Assembly (NCBI RefSeq): GCF_000275845.1
Contig: NW_006766911.1
Coordinates: 1 to 61,322 of the forward strand
Direction of reading: 5' to 3'
Length of the DNA stretch: 61,322 nt
Origin: Dichomitus squalens LYAD-421 SS1
Taxonomy: Eukaryota; Basidiomycota; Agaricomycetes; Polyporales; Polyporaceae
The notes below the pieces were generated by a model. The model saw only the letters and a list, made by a program, of their open reading frames with translations. It searched no databases and had not been told where the DNA came from. Position 1 is the first letter of the stretch, and the number at the start of each line of letters is the position of its first letter. Below, piece by piece: positions 57,180 to 61,322 of this stretch. Made by a program: the position numbers and the translations under genes.

Positions 57180-58882
57180 CGCCCTCTACGGCTTACCCTT
57201 TCGTGTCTCTAGCGCGGCTGCTCCTAATAGTCAACGTAAGTCGTCACCGGGACCGCAACAGAGGAGTCAGAGGACGATGATGACCCGCGGTCCCATCAAA
57301 ATCTTGCCATGAGCGCCTTTCCGGCCTCTTCGGCACGGACGCCGACGTCGGATGTTTGCTCGATCGCGATCGGAAGCCACGCGAGCGCCCTTGGATAAAA
57401 TAATTGGGGCGTGTATTGGCTCAGGCGAGTCCGGTTCATTCAATCACGCACTCGGAGGCCACAGACAGCCATGTGCCTGAACCACCTGGAATGCTCAGCG
57501 ATGATGCTAATACGGCCTTGGGTCTGGGGATGAGCGTTTGAACGTCGAATCCCAGGCTGTCCGACGTAGTCGGGACTCGACCACATTCTCCGGCGGCGTC
57601 GGAGACGACGTCGTCTGCTGGATAGTCTTCTACCGCCGGGCAAGGCACGATGCTCGTTCGGGAGATACGTACGTGGTACATATGTACTGGTTTGGCAGCA
57701 GCCAGTGACTCAAGGACGCTAGATATAGACTTCTGCTTGCACAGTGCTTGCAAGTGGGATGGAGGGCGCTGATGGACGATCTCCGGAAGCGTCCGCACTG
57801 GTGTTGCGAATGGCTGGAAGGATGATAGCGGCGGAGACTGGGCGGGACTGAGAGGTCATGAGACTGAGGAAGTTCGTAAAGGCGTGGACGTGTCGGTGTG
57901 GAACGGAGAAGCGGTTGGAGGGACTCGATCCACTCGACTGAAGCCGAGTTGCAATGGACTATTCGTCAGGAAAAAGCTAGGGAGGACGTGCAGTCCCGCA
58001 GGTTGTACAGTAGGCCGGCAAGTGGGTCAAATGCCTATTCCAGGTGTCCATGCGATGCATTGGTGGGTCAGGCTCGAGCTCCTTCCCACCACCGCTCTGA
58101 AGTTGAGATATCTAGACTAGGGCGACGGTGATCGCGTCGAAAGAGGCTGCCCCAGCTTCTTGAGGCAATACTCCCCGAAGCGCAAGAAATATCCACGTAT
58201 CTCGAGCAGCGATAGATCTTATGTACATCGGTTGATCTATATAGGACGTACAGAAGCTCCGGTCGGTGTGCGACTGTTATCGACTTGCGATAGTAGGAAG
58301 CATCAGGTACGGAAGGGCTACGACCGCGAGTACTGATTTACACAGGAAATACTAGGTACCAAGGCGTGCGAGAGTACACTGTGCGCTACTTGAAATCTAT
58401 ACATAGGTACAGTCTAAGCTCCTCGTCCATCTTCGCGCTTGTTATCGGCAAACTACCGGTAGTCCCTAAAGCTAATCTCCCCGTCCAACACTCGGAGCGA
58501 TTGCAAATTCAATTCGAGCACTCCCAGAAGAGCAGTGGTCGCCAGATCCAGGTCGAAGATTCTGTGTCCAGCACACAGCGCATCATCTAGAAACTTCTTC
58601 CCGTACATCGAGAAGTCCCGCCGCGTCGGACGTGCACATCCTCGATGTCGGGGGGTAGCTTCAAGCATGCTTTACCACACCAGGAAGTGCGCATCAATCC
58701 GAGAGTTGTTCCCTCTTTCAGCGGCCTCCCTGAGGGAGCGGCACAAGGGCGTCGTTGAGGACTCCGTGCTCACATTGAGACGATCCTCAAACTCTAAGCA
58801 ATTGTCTGCTCATCTTAGGATCGGGTCTGCAAGGTTTTCTACAAGTGATAACTCGGCCCTCATAACATACCATATACGACTA
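57180..58882. other. Intergenic stretch of about 1.7 kb
   Basis: The left end is upstream DNA of the ABC transporter. Minus-strand frames at 57436-57798 and plus-strand frames around 57884-58131 and 58535-58996 have no recognised motifs. The last overlaps the 3-prime end of the next gene antisense. Confidence 0.4.
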
Positions 58883-60718
58883 CTAGTGGTACGAGGATCT
58901 AGTGAAATACCGAAACCCTTTGAACACGACTTCGCCGTCTACCAATGCCCGCAAATCCTCGAGACTGGCATCGACCACCTCCGACTCCATAGATGAAAGA
59001 TCATTTTCTACAACCTCGGGGCACGTCCGATCTAGGGACCGCCGCTCGTATTCGAAGATCTCCAGATACGTGAGTCGACTGATGCTTGGTGAAATGGACG
59101 CCCGATATTCGATGACGTCCTTGAACTGTCGCAGCCTCTGGGTCACGTACTCCTTGAGGTCTTCCGGGTTCGGCGATTCCAGTAGCGTTCGAAGGGAGCC
59201 TTCGGGTACTTCCACCCGCGTTACGAGTTCTCGAAGAGACGGACATACTAGTGCGCGCGAATCTGTCCCGTTGGAACTACCGTCTCCTGGCCACTTCAGC
59301 AAGCAGAGAGTCTCCCAAGGATCTCCTCTCGTGTCGATCTCTACCCGCAGGAGGTGCGGGAAGGCCTCGAAGAGCGCTGTCTGGTCTGAAAACCATCCAT
59401 CTATGATGTCCAGAACCAGGTGTGCGACGTTGATCCACAATATCGGTGCTTCGGGACGGAACAGCGGCCTCACAAGTGTTTCCAGTCGTATACCCCAGAC
59501 GAGCGTCTCCGCTCGAAAGCGCTCCGAGGGACTGTGAGCATTGTCGTCCTGTGTGTAGCATTGCATGGTGAACTGGCAGCTAATCTCTAGCCTGACTAGA
59601 AAGACCTCGGAGAGCAAGGAATGGACGGCCTCGACACTGCGTTTGTCGGGATCTAGCCAAGCGCGGTGATCGCGTTCCGTGACATGGCCACACTCGCACG
59701 GGTCATCGGCGCACGGGCTATCGCTCAGGCGAATGCGACAAGTAGGAGGTAGGATCAAACCGACGAGGGGACCGGAAGCAAAGGTGCTCGCATCTACGAT
59801 GAGAAGATCGCAGAGGGAGCGGAGGTGTATGGGTTCGCGGTGCTGCCAGGTGTCCCGCCTTGGTCGTGGCGTTGGGAGCACTTGCATCAGCTTGAGTACC
59901 TCCAATGTCTCCCTACATTTCTCGAGCGCCTTTTGCAGACGGGTGATTGAGGGTAAGCATATGTCAGCATTACTGGGGCAAGGATTGCGCAGAGTGACGT
60001 GTGTCAAGGTTCCGCAAGCAATGAGCGGGAAGAGAGCTCCTGGTAGTTGGAGGTGACGAAGGCGCGGGAGGCTCCCATTTGGCAATGCCTTGCAGGCGAC
60101 CTGCGAACCCCACTCATCAAGCCACATGCTTGGATAGTTGTCGTCGTCGTCGTAATCATCGTCGTCGTCGTCGTAATCATCATCGTCGTCGTCGTCGTCG
60201 TCGAGATCATCATAGTCCGGGAATGGACATAGGATACAGAGCTCTTCGAGACAGGACATTCCGCCGCGGAGAGTCTCCCAAAGGTTATGCAGTTGATCGG
60301 CGCTGTGAACTTTAATTTCCAAGACGGCGATCCTGGAGATGTGAGGGAGTAGATGAAAGCGAAGCCCTTCGGGGAAGTGGCATATAGTCATGCGGACGTT
60401 GTGCGGAGCAGAGCGTTCCAGGAGAGTGTCCATGTAGGAATATCGAAGGGGGACTACGTGATCAGGCCCAGCGAGAGTGAACAATTCACAGGCAGTTGCG
60501 TCCGCCCATAGCTTCGAAGTCCTAAGGGCGGTGGAGCGCCACCTGCGACAAACATGAGCCATGCGCAGACTCGAGCGATCCTGCCACGCTTTTCGGAAAA
60601 TGACCGACAAGAGCTCGAACGGAAGCCGGTGGATGGGAGAGACGACGTTGTGGATCGAGTGCAGTGCGAGCGCAAATCGACGGTACTCTTCTGCCCTGGC
60701 CAATGTTCGCTCTCGCAC
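58883..60718 (-). CDS. F-box protein with poly-aspartate tract
   Basis: This is an SCF-type substrate receptor. One long frame of 611 codons has an N-terminal helix (RERTLARAEEYRRFALALHS), then an F-box (IHRLPFELLSVIFRKAW to MAHVCRRWRSTALRTSKLW), followed by a leucine-rich, repeat-like C-terminal part (LLPHISRIAVLEIKVHSADQ, LEELCILCPFP, LRHLQLPGALFPLIACGTLT). Around residue 170-195 an Asp/Tyr run (DDDDDDDDDYDDDDDD) interrupts the repeats. The most upstream in-frame codon before a stop is GTG, not ATG, so the real start must be in a 5-prime exon. A splice with acceptor near 60736 is likely, but I could not find an upstream ATG in the right phase. The 5-prime end is therefore incomplete. The Agaricomycete F-box families I know have the same helix plus F-box opening. 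Confidence 0.85.
   Translation of the reverse strand: MRERTLARAEEYRRFALALHSIHNVVSPIHRLPFELLSVIFRKAWQDRSSLRMAHVCRRWRSTALRTSKLWADATACELFTLAGPDHVVPLRYSYMDTLLERSAPHNVRMTICHFPEGLRFHLLPHISRIAVLEIKVHSADQLHNLWETLRGGMSCLEELCILCPFPDYDDLDDDDDDDDDYDDDDDDYDDDDNYPSMWLDEWGSQVACKALPNGSLPRLRHLQLPGALFPLIACGTLTHVTLRNPCPSNADICLPSITRLQKALEKCRETLEVLKLMQVLPTPRPRRDTWQHREPIHLRSLCDLLIVDASTFASGPLVGLILPPTCRIRLSDSPCADDPCECGHVTERDHRAWLDPDKRSVEAVHSLLSEVFLVRLEISCQFTMQCYTQDDNAHSPSERFRAETLVWGIRLETLVRPLFRPEAPILWINVAHLVLDIIDGWFSDQTALFEAFPHLLRVEIDTRGDPWETLCLLKWPGDGSSNGTDSRALVCPSLRELVTRVEVPEGSLRTLLESPNPEDLKEYVTQRLRQFKDVIEYRASISPSISRLTYLEIFEYERRSLDRTCPEVVENDLSSMESEVVDASLEDLRALVDGEVVFKGFRYFTRSSYH
60134..60215. repeat. Trinucleotide microsatellite (GTC/ATC)n inside the F-box gene
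   Basis: GTCGTCGTC and ATCATC runs cover about 80 bp. On the coding (minus) strand they read GAC and GAT, giving the poly-Asp tract. This is an in-frame repeat likely to vary in length between strains. Confidence 0.9.
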
Positions 60719-61239
60719 AGCTGAAGCGCAGAGTCCTGCGGGAGGTCAAGCTTCAAGCGTGATAAAACTTACCACGCGCGGTGACTAGGGGTGCTCAATT
60801 CTTGTCGGTCGCTCAGTTGCTCGCAGATCTGGTACCGCCCGAAGGGTGCCAAGCATCTAGTCAAGCCCCTTAGTGTAGCTCAGAATATTTCTCTTCGCTG
60901 GATCACTGGCGCCTTCCGAACGACCCCGGTCGGCGCCCTTCATGCTCTCTCTGGGGTTCTCCCCGTCTCTATCTACTGCGCCAAGCTGCAACAGTCCTAC
61001 CGGCTTCGCATACATACATTACGCTCCTCACATCCAGTTAAAGCCCTTTTCCCTTCTCTTTACCACGTCCATCCCACTATTCCCACTTTCTCTTTCTATC
61101 CTCCCCTCCTCCCCCCTCGTGCCCCGGTTTTTTCAGTCCGGCCTAGGCGCCGTGTCCTCCCTCCCTGCGCGCCCCGATTTTCTCCCGCTTCCTCCCTCTT
61201 TTCCCTCCCCTCTCACGTCCTTCCACCACAGCGTCACAC
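60719..61239. other. Spacer between F-box gene and window edge
   Basis: It holds the 5-prime region of the F-box gene and, from about 61030 to 61220, a strongly CT-rich stretch on the plus strand of the kind found just upstream of fungal transcription starts. It suggests a plus-strand gene at the edge. Confidence 0.45.
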
Positions 61240-61322
61240 ATGACCTGGACCCCCTCGACCCGCTCTGCCGCCCCGGAGATCGCCTCATCGACCGCTTCCC
61301 AGACCGCATCACCCTCTACCTC
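61240..61322 (+). CDS. Possible start of a gene cut by the window edge
   Basis: An ATG follows a CT-rich leader and the frame (MTWTPSTRSAAPEIASSTAS) stays open to the edge. The alternative frame, containing RPGDRLIDRFPDRITLYL, is also open. Only 28 codons are visible, so neither product nor frame can be decided. Confidence 0.25.
   Translation, partial: MTWTPSTRSAAPEIASSTASQTASPST

Overview
The window looks like nuclear DNA of a mushroom-forming basidiomycete (Agaricomycotina). Genes are cut by many 50-75 bp GT-AG introns, intergenic spaces are short where genes are dense, and several protein families are typical of Agaricomycetes: DUF6533 membrane proteins, F-box/LRR-like proteins, and single-pass membrane proteins with a beta-sandwich ectodomain. 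The gene models were spliced by hand. Where exon phases are listed they were checked and agree.

Left third (1-24 kb): a decayed NAD(P)H-hydrate dehydratase fragment; a FAD monooxygenase and a seven-exon SDR, both on the minus strand; a nine-exon DUF6533 protein; a frameshifted F-box protein; an orphan single-pass membrane protein divergent from the exosome subunit RRP46; a second member of the same orphan family; a beta-sandwich membrane protein; an aldo/keto reductase; and an SH3-PX-BAR sorting nexin. Middle (24-45 kb): a second DUF6533 gene, an inverted damaged copy of the beta-sandwich gene, a glutathionyl-hydroquinone reductase of the ECM4 type, about 9 kb with no recognisable gene (holding a dense cluster of the palindrome CGTACG), then a divergent pair: a zinc sorbitol/polyol dehydrogenase (minus) and a KduD-like SDR (plus) with unusually large introns. 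Right third (45-61 kb): a gene-poor stretch, a third orphan membrane-family member, a large ABCC/MRP-type ABC transporter with many exons including 13-nt and 8-nt microexons, and an F-box protein with a poly-Asp tract encoded by a microsatellite.

The clearest functional link is the head-to-head dehydrogenase pair, which share a promoter region and both act on sugars, polyols or sugar acids. The rest of the redox genes plus the ABC exporter would suit a detoxifying wood or litter fungus, but there is no core biosynthetic enzyme, so I do not call a secondary-metabolite cluster. The most novel item is the orphan membrane-protein family. Its three divergent members share a TM segment, a P-[EQ]-L-x-[DE]-[IV] motif, a phase-0 intron just before P-[IVL]-A, and a C-terminal VAVxIxMPS-like motif.
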